NCBI GenBank assembly: GCA_947624905.1
Contig: CANQMI010000002.1
Span: forward strand, 1 to 49,878
Direction of reading: 5' to 3'
DNA length: 49,878 nt
Source: an uncultured Clostridia bacterium
GTDB lineage: Bacteria; Bacillota; Clostridia; TANB77; CAG-508
Shown: positions 8,962 to 17,416 of the stretch, one piece after another
Layout: each line of letters starts with the position of its first letter
How positions within the stretch are numbered: the first letter of the stretch is position 1
Position numbers and translations under genes: made by a program
The notes under the pieces: generated by a model
Told to the model about the DNA's origin: nothing
The model's input: the letters and a program-made list of their open reading frames with translations, nothing else
Databases searched by the model: none

Positions 8962-9965
8962 AAAAGACTTTAACAATTTCAATAGCAGCATATAACGTAG
9001 AAAAGTTCATTAAAAATACGCTTGAATCTTTATTAATAGATGACATGGATGATCTAGAAATTTTAGTTCAAGATGATGATGGAACTGATTCAACATCTGA
9101 GATTGTCAAACAATATGAGATAAAATATCAAGGTATAGTTAAATTAGTACACAAAGAAAATGGGGGATATGGTTCTACAATCAATAGCAGTATACAATTA
9201 GCACAAGGAAAATATTTTAAACAACTTGATGGTGATGACTGGTATGAAAAAGAAAACTTTGAAAAGTTTTTGAAGTTATTGAGGACCATAGATTCAGATG
9301 TAGTCTATACTCCTTATATACTCTACAATGTAAATAAGGATACTTATGAAATAACAGATTATTTGGATGAAAATATAAATGGCCAATTTGATATAGATGA
9401 AATACTAATGAAAGCAAAAAGATATGCAAATATGTATACATTAGCATACAAAACTCAAATTTTGAAAGAGAACAACATAAAATTATTGGAAAAATGCCTA
9501 TACACAGATACTGAATATGCTATGTACCCAATTGTATATTGTAATACAATGTATGTAACACATATCCCTTTATATGTATACAGAATTGGCAGAGGAGAAC
9601 AAAGTGTTTCAGTAGAAAACAGAATTAAACATTATAATGAACATATAAAAGTAACAAAAAGAAATGTAGAATTTTTTAAAAAAATAAAAGACAGCTATTC
9701 ACCAAGCAAAATCGAATATACTAAAAAATATGTAAGCTACATGACTGCAAATTCAATAGGAAGTTTTTTAATCATTTTGACAGCAAACAAAGAAAATTTA
9801 AACAAAATAAAAGAATTTGATAAATATTTAAAAGATACTTCACAAGAAATATATATAGAAACTGAAAATACGAGTAGATTAGTTAAACTACTAAGAAAAT
9901 CACATTATAAGCTATATCCAATATTATCTTACTATAAAAGGAGAAAACTAAATGCAACCAGATAG
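8958..9965 (+). CDS. Family 2 glycosyltransferase
   Basis: Inverting GT-A enzyme of 335 residues. The N-terminus shows the GT2 fold: TISIAAYNVEKFIKNTLESLL, then EILVQDDDGTDSTSEI (nucleotide-binding acids), HKENGGYGSTINSSI, and the DXD-like metal site in KQLDGDDWYEKE (about residues 92-96). The C-terminal third is Lys-rich without clear membrane segments. It overlaps the preceding stop by 4 bases and runs 14 bases into the following membrane-protein gene, so it is tightly coupled in the polysaccharide operon. The sugar is unknown. Confidence 0.9.
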   Translation: MKKTLTISIAAYNVEKFIKNTLESLLIDDMDDLEILVQDDDGTDSTSEIVKQYEIKYQGIVKLVHKENGGYGSTINSSIQLAQGKYFKQLDGDDWYEKENFEKFLKLLRTIDSDVVYTPYILYNVNKDTYEITDYLDENINGQFDIDEILMKAKRYANMYTLAYKTQILKENNIKLLEKCLYTDTEYAMYPIVYCNTMYVTHIPLYVYRIGRGEQSVSVENRIKHYNEHIKVTKRNVEFFKKIKDSYSPSKIEYTKKYVSYMTANSIGSFLIILTANKENLNKIKEFDKYLKDTSQEIYIETENTSRLVKLLRKSHYKLYPILSYYKRRKLNATR

Positions 9966-11178
9966 AGAATGTAAAAATGGAATACTAAACAAATTATTAT
10001 ACTGCGTTTTTGCAATCTACATAGTAACTCTATTTGCTAATTCAGCAGCAATTTACCTAGAATATGATTATGTGCAAAAAGCAATAAAAATAATAAGATA
10101 TGGATGTTATTTAATTTTTGCAATAAAAACAGTTTATTTATTTATTCAAGAAAAGAATATAACAAGGCTGAATTTTCTATTTTTCATAATTGGAGTACTT
10201 ATACTAATTCTTGGAAAAAATCCTGAATTTTTAATTGTGTTTTTCATAATCAATGCTTCAAGAGACTTAGATTTTAAAAAAATTGCAATAATAGGCTTAG
10301 TCATATATGCTGCATTATTTGTAATAACAGTAATATCAAGCTATTTTGGAATAGTTCCAAATTGGATGTTTTATAGACAAGAAATAAAAAGATATTCATT
10401 AGGATTTATATATCCAACAGATTTAATGTCTGTATATGTAACGATTACTCTACTTTATTTCTATATTAGAAATACAAAATCTACCTATCTTGAACTATTT
10501 ATTTTAGAGGCAATTGCAATTGCCCTATATAAATATACAAATGGAAGATTAGGACTTATAATGACAACAATGATTATACTTTTCCTTATGATAGGCAAAA
10601 TATTCAAGCATACAAAATTATCAGATAAAATCAAGATAAATTCAAGTAAAATTAAAAATATAGTGATAATTTTGCTAAAATTGTTGCCAATTCTTCTATT
10701 CATTGTCATCCTAGCAATGAGCATTTTATATCAAAATGATATAAAAATTATAAACTGGGTAAATCATATAATAAGTGAAAGGATATTGCTAAACAGCCAG
10801 GCTATATCAAACTATCCAGTGAAACTATTTGGATCAAATGTAACTTGGAATGGATTAGGTGGAAAATATAATGTTTCTTTTCAAGATATAGACTATAACT
10901 ATGTAGACATGTCTTACATTAGAATAATTTTTGACTATGGAATCATTGGAACATTATTTATACTATACCTATATGTAAAATCTATTGGACATTTAGCAGA
11001 AAAAAATGACAAATTGATGCTTGAATGTGTACTTATTATACTCATTTGGTCAGCAATAGAGCCTGTCATTTTCTCAATTGCCAGAAATTTATTTATAATA
11101 TACATAGGATCAATAATAGCAAATATTGAAAACAAGGATAATGAATTATTATTAAAAAATACAAGGAGAGATGTATGA
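9952..11178 (+). CDS. Polytopic membrane protein, probable polysaccharide polymerase (Wzy-like)
   Basis: A 408-residue protein made largely of hydrophobic segments (about ten predicted by eye) with Lys-rich cytoplasmic loops and a longer, polar external loop around residues 260-325 (SNYPVKLFGSNVTWNGLGGKY). This layout, and its position among glycosyltransferases, fits an O-antigen/exopolysaccharide polymerase that joins lipid-linked repeat units outside the membrane. Wzy proteins share little sequence, so the call rests on topology and context. No gene with the usual Wzx flippase look is present in the operon. Overlaps its neighbours by 14 and 4 bases. Confidence 0.7.
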   Translation: MQPDRECKNGILNKLLYCVFAIYIVTLFANSAAIYLEYDYVQKAIKIIRYGCYLIFAIKTVYLFIQEKNITRLNFLFFIIGVLILILGKNPEFLIVFFIINASRDLDFKKIAIIGLVIYAALFVITVISSYFGIVPNWMFYRQEIKRYSLGFIYPTDLMSVYVTITLLYFYIRNTKSTYLELFILEAIAIALYKYTNGRLGLIMTTMIILFLMIGKIFKHTKLSDKIKINSSKIKNIVIILLKLLPILLFIVILAMSILYQNDIKIINWVNHIISERILLNSQAISNYPVKLFGSNVTWNGLGGKYNVSFQDIDYNYVDMSYIRIIFDYGIIGTLFILYLYVKSIGHLAEKNDKLMLECVLIILIWSAIEPVIFSIARNLFIIYIGSIIANIENKDNELLLKNTRRDV

Positions 11179-12296
11179 AAGAATACGATTACCTAATAGT
11201 AGGTTCAGGATTATTTGGAGCCATATTTGCATATGAAGCAAATAAAAAGAATAAAAAGTGTCTTGTCATAGATAAACGTTCGCATATAGGCGGAAATATC
11301 TACACAGAGAATAATCAAGGAATAAATGTGCATAAATATGGTGCACATATATTTCACACAAATAATCAAGCAGTTTGGCAATATATAAATCAATTTGCTG
11401 ATTTTAATCGCTATACAAATTCGCCAATTGCAATATATCAAGATGAACTATATAATTTGCCATTTAACATGAATACATTTAATAAATTATGGGGTGTTAA
11501 AACACCAAAAGAAGCACAAGAAAAAATAGAACAAGAGAAAAGACAAGCTGGAATCAGTGAACCAAAAAACTTAGAAGAACAAGCAATAAGCTTAGTCGGA
11601 CAGACCATATATGAAAAATTAGTAAAAGGATATACAGAAAAACAGTGGGGCAAAAAGGCAAAAGACCTTCCTTCATTTATAATAAAAAGGCTTCCTGTTA
11701 GATTTACCTATGACAATAATTATTTTAATGATCTATATCAGGGGATACCAATAGGTGGTTATACAAAAATAATAGAAAAGATGCTTGATGGAATAGATGT
11801 AACCTTGAACTGCGATTTTTTCGAAAATAGAAAAGAGCTAGAAAAAAAAGCAGATAAAATAGTATTTACGGGAATGATAGATCAATATTATGATTATTGC
11901 TATGGGGAACTAGAATATAGAAGTTTACGATTTGAAAGTCAAGAACTTGATGTAGAAAATTATCAAGGAAATGCTGTTGTAAATTATACAGAATATCAAG
12001 TACCATATACAAGAATAATAGAACATAAACATTTTGAATATGGAACAGGGCCAAAAACAATTATCACTAGAGAATACCCAGACACGTGGACTAAAGAAAA
12101 AGAACCATATTATCCAATAAATGATGATAAAAACAATGAACTATATGAGAAGTATAAAAAATTATCTGAAAAAGATGAACAAGTTATTTTTGGTGGACGA
12201 CTTGGAAAATATAAATACTATGATATGGACAAAGTTATAGAAGAAGCACTAAGCGTAGTTAGTGCAGAATTGGATTCAAGGAGAAATAAAGAATGA
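11175..12296 (+). CDS. glf: UDP-galactopyranose mutase
   Basis: FAD-dependent enzyme that interconverts UDP-galactopyranose and UDP-galactofuranose. The N-terminal dinucleotide-binding fold (YDYLIVGSGLFGAIFAYEA) and the family signature RSHIGGNIYTE...HKYGAHIFHTNN are intact, followed by YTNSPIAIYQDELYNLPFNMNTF, KGYTEKQWGK, RLPVRFTYDNNYFND and the C-terminal FGGRLGKYKYYDMDKVIEEAL. At 373 residues it has the normal bacterial length. Overlaps the previous gene by 4 bases and the next by 4. It implies that galactofuranose is a component of the surface polysaccharide made by this operon. Confidence 0.97.
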   Translation: MKEYDYLIVGSGLFGAIFAYEANKKNKKCLVIDKRSHIGGNIYTENNQGINVHKYGAHIFHTNNQAVWQYINQFADFNRYTNSPIAIYQDELYNLPFNMNTFNKLWGVKTPKEAQEKIEQEKRQAGISEPKNLEEQAISLVGQTIYEKLVKGYTEKQWGKKAKDLPSFIIKRLPVRFTYDNNYFNDLYQGIPIGGYTKIIEKMLDGIDVTLNCDFFENRKELEKKADKIVFTGMIDQYYDYCYGELEYRSLRFESQELDVENYQGNAVVNYTEYQVPYTRIIEHKHFEYGTGPKTIITREYPDTWTKEKEPYYPINDDKNNELYEKYKKLSEKDEQVIFGGRLGKYKYYDMDKVIEEALSVVSAELDSRRNKE

Positions 12297-13228
12297 ATAA
12301 GGTATCAATAATTATACCAGTGTATTGTGAAGAAGAAGTTATACAAGAATGCTATAGACGAATCACAACGGTATTTGAAAATTTAAATGATAAGTATAAT
12401 CATGAAATAATTTTTGTAAATGATGGATCAACTGACAGAAGTTTTGAAATATTAGCTGAAATTTCAAGAGAAGATGAAAGAGTCAAAATAATCTCATTTT
12501 CAAGAAATTTTGGACATCAAGCAGCTGTAACTGCAGGATTAAAATATGCAGAGGGTGATGCAGTAGTTATAATGGATGCAGATCTTCAAGACCCTCCTGA
12601 AGTAATTCCAGAAATGCTAAAAGAATGGGAAAACGGATATGAAGTAATATACGGAAAAAGAAAAATAAGAGAAGGGGAATCTAAATTTAAATTACTCACA
12701 GCAAAAGCATTTTACTCTACAATAAATAAATTATCAGATGTAGAAATACCTAAAAACACAGGCGATTTTAGACTAGTAGATAGAAAAGTTGTAGATGTAA
12801 TTAACACACTACCAGAGCACAATAAATTTTTAAGAGGACTTTTCAGTTGGGTTGGATTTAAACAATATGCGTATGAATACGAAAGAAAGAAGAGATTTTC
12901 AGGGGAAAGCAAATATCCTCTAGGCAAAATGCTAAAACTTGCATCTGACGGAATAATCAGTTTTTCAACTAAGCCATTAAAAATTATTGGAGGAATCGGC
13001 ATAATTTCTGTATTTATATCTATTATCATTTTGATATATACAATCTTATCATTTATATTTAAATGGAATAATCTAACTGCAGGTTGGACTTCTTTGATGT
13101 GCACCATGACTTTTCTAGGAGGAGTAATCCTTATATCATTCTGGATGATGGGCGAATATATTGCAAGAATATATGATGAAACTAAAGGAAGACCTCAATA
13201 TATAATTGATAAAAAAATTAATCTATAA
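12293..13228 (+). CDS. Polyprenyl-phosphate glycosyltransferase (GtrB/DPM1-like GT2)
   Basis: Transfers a sugar from a nucleotide donor to undecaprenyl phosphate, providing a lipid-linked sugar for GT-C enzymes outside the membrane. N-terminal GT2 domain: VSIIIPVYCEEEVIQEC, IIFVNDGSTDRS, SFSRNFGHQAAVTAGL, and the catalytic DADLQDPPEVI. KNTGDFRLVDRKV and FSGESKYPLGKM follow. Two C-terminal transmembrane helices (about residues 232-255 and 265-290) are typical of bacterial GtrB-type enzymes. The next gene is a large polytopic membrane protein with an external domain; the pair resembles GtrB plus a GT-C acceptor enzyme. Confidence 0.93.
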   Translation: MNKVSIIIPVYCEEEVIQECYRRITTVFENLNDKYNHEIIFVNDGSTDRSFEILAEISREDERVKIISFSRNFGHQAAVTAGLKYAEGDAVVIMDADLQDPPEVIPEMLKEWENGYEVIYGKRKIREGESKFKLLTAKAFYSTINKLSDVEIPKNTGDFRLVDRKVVDVINTLPEHNKFLRGLFSWVGFKQYAYEYERKKRFSGESKYPLGKMLKLASDGIISFSTKPLKIIGGIGIISVFISIIILIYTILSFIFKWNNLTAGWTSLMCTMTFLGGVILISFWMMGEYIARIYDETKGRPQYIIDKKINL

Positions 13229-13259
13229 ATTTAATATATAAAATATCAAGAGGGGAAAA

Positions 13260-15183
13260 ATGAGTAAAAAAAATGATTCAAGTGCTGAAGTGCTAGAGAC
13301 TGTACACACACACACACACACACACAGTACAATTAAAAGAAATATTATAATTAAACTAAAACAAATATTTTCAAAAAATTGGATAAAATGGGCTTGTTTG
13401 ATATCATGCCTATTAGTAGCATATGTAATATTTATATATGATGATATGACACATACAATAGATAATTCAATTACATTTGCAAAATCTCTTTTGAATGGAA
13501 GAGTCCTTGAATTTTATGAACTAAGTGTGGAGTTTGCAAAAACGAGATATGCTGCAAATTATAGCACATTAATATATTTACTACTTGCAATATGGAATTT
13601 ACCAGTATGGGCTATTTCAGGAGTAGTAGGAGAAAATTTCTCTACATGGTGGTTAGGCTTACTATGGGGAAAAACATTTATAGTTTCAATGGCCTTAGCA
13701 ACTGCCTATCTAGTATATAAGATACTTATTTTGTGTAATGTAAAAAAAGAAAGAGCGTATCTTGGAGTCTTTCTATTTACAAGTAGCATGACATTTTTTG
13801 AGGTAATTTTTGCCATAACACAGCTTGATATTGTTGCAGCTTTTTTGATGCTTCTAGGAGTATATGGATATTTCAAGAAAAACAACATATTATTTTTTAT
13901 ATCATTTATGATAGCTGTACCATTAAAAATGTTTGCTCTATTCCTTGCTTTACCATTGATCTTGATAAGACAAAAAAATTTATTAAAAGCAGGAGCAACA
14001 TGGGGCTCAATGACAGTATTACTCGTAATCGAAAAGATATTATATAGTGGAAGTGCAGTATATAAATATGCTTTAGGAGCACAATCACGAGATGCAATTT
14101 CACAACTATTGAATTCTCGGATTAGCAATAGGAAGACCAATTACAATATTTTTAGCAATATATATTTGCCTAGTAGTTTATACATATCTATCTCGAGGAA
14201 AAGAGAATGATAAAAATACAATTATATATATTTGCTTTTTCTTGTGGGCCACATTCATGGCATTTGTAGATATAAACCCTTACTGGATGATAATGCTTAC
14301 ACCATTTTTAATAATCAATATTATGATTAATGGCAAATTTACAAGGACTACTGTACTCTTAGAAACAATAGGTTCTTTTTCAGGTTTCCTATATGATGCA
14401 GCAAAATCTTACATATTTGCTGACTATAAACTTATGTCAAGATTATTAGTAAGAAATTTTATACCTGATGCTAGTATCTATAAATATGGAAATTTATATA
14501 ATATGCTACAAAGACTAGGTATAAGCCAATATGGAATACTTTTTTCAACAATATCTATTACCACACTAATCATAATACTTATATTATCAAGGCCATCTAA
14601 ATCTGATCAAGAAATAAAAGAAAGTGAAAAGAAAATTCCACAAAGTTTACTCTTTTCAAGGATTGCTCTTATAGCATTTTCAACTGGATTAATCATCTAT
14701 GCTTACACGGCAACAACAAATCCGATATCATATACAAACTTGTATCTTGATAGTCAAGAAAGTGAAATAAATCTTGTCGGAAATACACAAGAATATACAG
14801 TTTCTCAAACAATCAAGTTTCAAGATGAAAGAGAGTTAAAGGAATTGACTCTGAAATTTAAAAATGATTTTTATGCACGTTCAAATTTTTCGCTTTTGGA
14901 TATAGAGATATGGGATGTATCTAATGATACATGTATATTTAAAAAATACATAGGATCAAGTTCAATAAAAGATGATGAATTTATTAGGATAGATTTAGAG
15001 GCTTCAAAAGTAAATAGTTCTGACGATTATGAAATTAGACTAACTGGAATTGCAGGAGTTAAATATTATCAAGGTAGAGATAATTTATCTGTGTACTTGA
15101 CAAAAACAGTAGATGAATCCATTGGAAAAGTCAAGGTCAACGGAGAAGAAAAACCGAACAGCCTTTATCTTCAAATAAGATAA
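13260..15183 (+). CDS. Polytopic membrane glycosyltransferase-like protein (GT-C type), one CGG frameshift
   Basis: With one +1 step this reads as a 640-residue protein. The N-terminus contains a His-Thr run encoded by an AC dinucleotide repeat (13304-13326). Roughly ten hydrophobic segments follow, starting near residue 42, with an acidic YDDMTHTID loop after the first segment as in GT-C enzymes, and a final extracellular beta-rich domain (about residues 485-640). It lies next to a GtrB-like gene, so use of a lipid-linked sugar is plausible. Frame 0 ends at 14210 after CGG 14118-14120; skipping C14118 gives LLNSGLAIGRPITIF and an open frame to TAA 15181-15183. No ribosome site precedes the second half. 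I recognise no named family with certainty. Confidence 0.78.
13304..13326 (+). repeat. AC dinucleotide microsatellite inside coding sequence
   Basis: About 11.5 copies of AC between GTAC half-sites, 44 bases after the start codon, coding for the HTHTHTH run. Its length and position make it prone to slipped-strand mispairing. Confidence 0.9.
14118..14120 (+). other. CGG +1 recoding site 3 (membrane glycosyltransferase)
   Basis: TCT-CGG-ATT in frame 0; reading CGGA as glycine joins two hydrophobic halves (LNSGLAIGRP). Confidence 0.75.
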
Positions 15184-15191
15184 ATTCTTAT

Positions 15192-15244
15192 TTGTTCTAT
15201 TCTTTCTTGAAGCTAATATAATTAATATATAGGCTTGAAGAAAG
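15192..15244 (+). promoter_or_regulatory. Inverted repeat and possible promoter before the second penicillin-binding protein
   Basis: Imperfect inverted repeat CTTTCTTGAAGC (15202-15213) / GCTTGAAGAAAG (15233-15244), 11 of 12 pairs, enclosing a TATAAT at 15217-15222 whose -35 (TTGTTC 15192-15197, 19-base spacer) is weak. It could be an operator or an RNA hairpin; no T-run follows, so it is not a terminator. Confidence 0.35.
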
Positions 15245-15255
15245 TGGTGATAATT

Positions 15256-17235
15256 TTGGCAAATATAAGTGGTAAAAGAAGAATAAAAAATGCTCTACTT
15301 ATTTCAGTAGGGCTATTTTTATTTCTTTCTTTACGAATCGGATATATACAATTGATTCAAGGGGAAGAGCTAAAAACTCTTGCTTATGTTCAGCAAACTT
15401 TGGATAGAACGATAAACCCAAATAGAGGAACAATTTATGATGCAAACGGCGTAATTCTTGCTATGAGCGCGAGTGTGGAGACCGTTACAATCAATCCAGT
15501 TAACATACCAAAAGATAAAAAAGAAGAAGTTGCAAAGACCTTTTCAGATATATTCGAATTAGATTATGAGACAGTACTAAAAAAAGTAAATAAAAAAACG
15601 TCTATTGAAACAATTGTAAAAAAAGTAGAAAAAGAAAAGACAGATATTTTAAGGAAATGGATGAGCGAGAAAAACATTACTTCAGGAATAAATATAGATC
15701 AAGATACAAAGAGGTATTATCCAAATTCTAATTTAGCATCACATATTATAGGATTTACAGGAAGCGATAATCAAGGACTTGATGGAATAGAAGCCAAATA
15801 CAACGAAACTTTAAGTGGTATTCAAGGGAAAATAAGTCGTACATCAGATGCTTCTGGAACAGTTATAGGAAGTGGAAGTGAAGAGTATGTTCCAGCTATT
15901 GATGGAAACAGTATTGTCTTGAGTATAGATTCAAATATCCAATCAATTGTAACAAAATACTTAGAAGAGGCATGTATAGATAATAAATGTACAGATGGTG
16001 GATGTGTCATTATAATGGATCCAGATACAGGGGATATTTTATCAATGGTTACATACCCAGAATATGACTTGAATAACCCTTTTCAAATAAATTCAAGTGA
16101 ATTACAAGAAATTTGGAATACAATTCCACAGACAGACAAAAACATATATTTACAACAAATGTGGAGAAATAAAGCAATAACAGATACCTATGAACCAGGG
16201 TCTACATTCAAACTCATTACAACATCAGCAGCACTTGAAGAAAATCTTGTAACTGATATAGATAAAGCTGGTCAGTTTGTATGTACAGGTGGAATTGATA
16301 TTGCAGGAACATATATAAAGTGCTGGAGATATTACAGACCACATGGAGCAGAATCGCTAAGAGATGCGCTTATGAATTCGTGTAACCCAATTTTTATAGG
16401 ACTTGGACAAAAGATAGGTGTTAGCAAATACTATGGATATTTAAGAAAATTTGGATTGCTTGAAAAAACGGGAATAGATTTACCTGGAGAAGCGGGAAGT
16501 ATATTTTTAGCAGAAGAAAAAGTAGGAGCTGTGGAACTTGCAACTTTATCTTTCGGCCAAAGATTTGAAATAACACCAATTCAGTTAATAACAGCAGTAT
16601 CAAGCATAGCAAATGGAGGAAAATATGTAAAACCTAGGCTTGTAACTCAAATAATTGATTCTAAAACAGGAGAAAAAACAGAAGTAGAACCTGTAATCAA
16701 GGATAGAGTGATATCAGAAGAAACATCAAGCAAAGTAAGAGACATGATGAAGTCAGTCGTAGCACTTGGAACAGGTAAAAATGCAGCTGTTGAAGGATAT
16801 TCTATCGGAGGAAAAACAGGAACTTCAGAAGATGGAGTAAACACGAACAAATATGTAACATCATTTATGGGACTTTCACCAGCAGAGGATCCAGAACTTG
16901 TCATATTAGTTGTTTTGTATAATCCAACAGGAGAAGGAGGACACCAAGGAGGTGGAGTTGCAGCCCCTGTTGCAGGACAAATTTTGAGTGAAGTTCTTGA
17001 ATACATGGAAGTCAAAAAAACGGAGATAGAAAGCCCAGAGAAAGTAGATGTACCGAATATAACGGGATTGACAATCAAGGAGGCCAAGAAAATCCTAAAA
17101 GAAGTAGGTTTAGAATTAAAAATAAAAGATGATCTCGAAGGAATAAAAGAATCTGAAGTTATCATAACAAAACAAGTACCACAAGAAGGAATTACTGTAG
17201 AAAAAAATAGTTATATATTATGTGAGATAAATTAA
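15256..17235 (+). CDS. Class B penicillin-binding protein with one PASTA domain (paralogue of the one at 1497)
   Basis: Peptidoglycan transpeptidase of 659 residues. The frame is open from TTG 15235, but GGTGA at 15246-15250 fits TTG 15256, the same GGTGA-plus-TTG arrangement as at the paralogue. One membrane anchor (about residues 12-30), dimerisation domain, then the catalytic motifs STFK (S316-K319), SCN (S375-N377) and KTG (K520-G522), all intact. One PASTA domain (about 597-659) ends the protein. It matches the 1497 enzyme along its whole length (TINPxRGxIYDxNG, NITSGINIDxDxKRYYP, SFGQRFEITPxQLITAVS) but lacks its Lys/Glu-rich insertion and second PASTA repeat. The two copies flank the polysaccharide operon. 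Division or sporulation role undecided. Confidence 0.92.
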   Translation: MANISGKRRIKNALLISVGLFLFLSLRIGYIQLIQGEELKTLAYVQQTLDRTINPNRGTIYDANGVILAMSASVETVTINPVNIPKDKKEEVAKTFSDIFELDYETVLKKVNKKTSIETIVKKVEKEKTDILRKWMSEKNITSGINIDQDTKRYYPNSNLASHIIGFTGSDNQGLDGIEAKYNETLSGIQGKISRTSDASGTVIGSGSEEYVPAIDGNSIVLSIDSNIQSIVTKYLEEACIDNKCTDGGCVIIMDPDTGDILSMVTYPEYDLNNPFQINSSELQEIWNTIPQTDKNIYLQQMWRNKAITDTYEPGSTFKLITTSAALEENLVTDIDKAGQFVCTGGIDIAGTYIKCWRYYRPHGAESLRDALMNSCNPIFIGLGQKIGVSKYYGYLRKFGLLEKTGIDLPGEAGSIFLAEEKVGAVELATLSFGQRFEITPIQLITAVSSIANGGKYVKPRLVTQIIDSKTGEKTEVEPVIKDRVISEETSSKVRDMMKSVVALGTGKNAAVEGYSIGGKTGTSEDGVNTNKYVTSFMGLSPAEDPELVILVVLYNPTGEGGHQGGGVAAPVAGQILSEVLEYMEVKKTEIESPEKVDVPNITGLTIKEAKKILKEVGLELKIKDDLEGIKESEVIITKQVPQEGITVEKNSYILCEIN

Positions 17236-17349
17236 CATTTTAATGTAAAATTTTTAGGAACTTTAACATAAGTTAGTGCATAAAATGTCAAGAGCATAAT
17301 TTATGTAAAAAAAATCGTAAAAAATCAAGGAAAAATGCAAATAAAAGTA

Positions 17350-17379
17350 TTTACAAGATTATGGCAAATATGGTATAAT
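17350..17379 (+). promoter_or_regulatory. Sigma-A promoter for the dockerin/cohesin genes
   Basis: TTTACA (17350-17355), 18-base spacer, TATAAT (17374-17379), followed by the GGGGG ribosome site at 17402-17406. Confidence 0.7.
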
Positions 17380-17416
17380 GTATATAATAATGTGCGAAAA
17401 AGGGGGATTTTGAAAT

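Noticed and set aside
17237..17255. Terminator after the second penicillin-binding protein
   Set aside because: ATTTTA/TAAAAT gives only a 6-bp AT stem before a short T-run; too weak to call.
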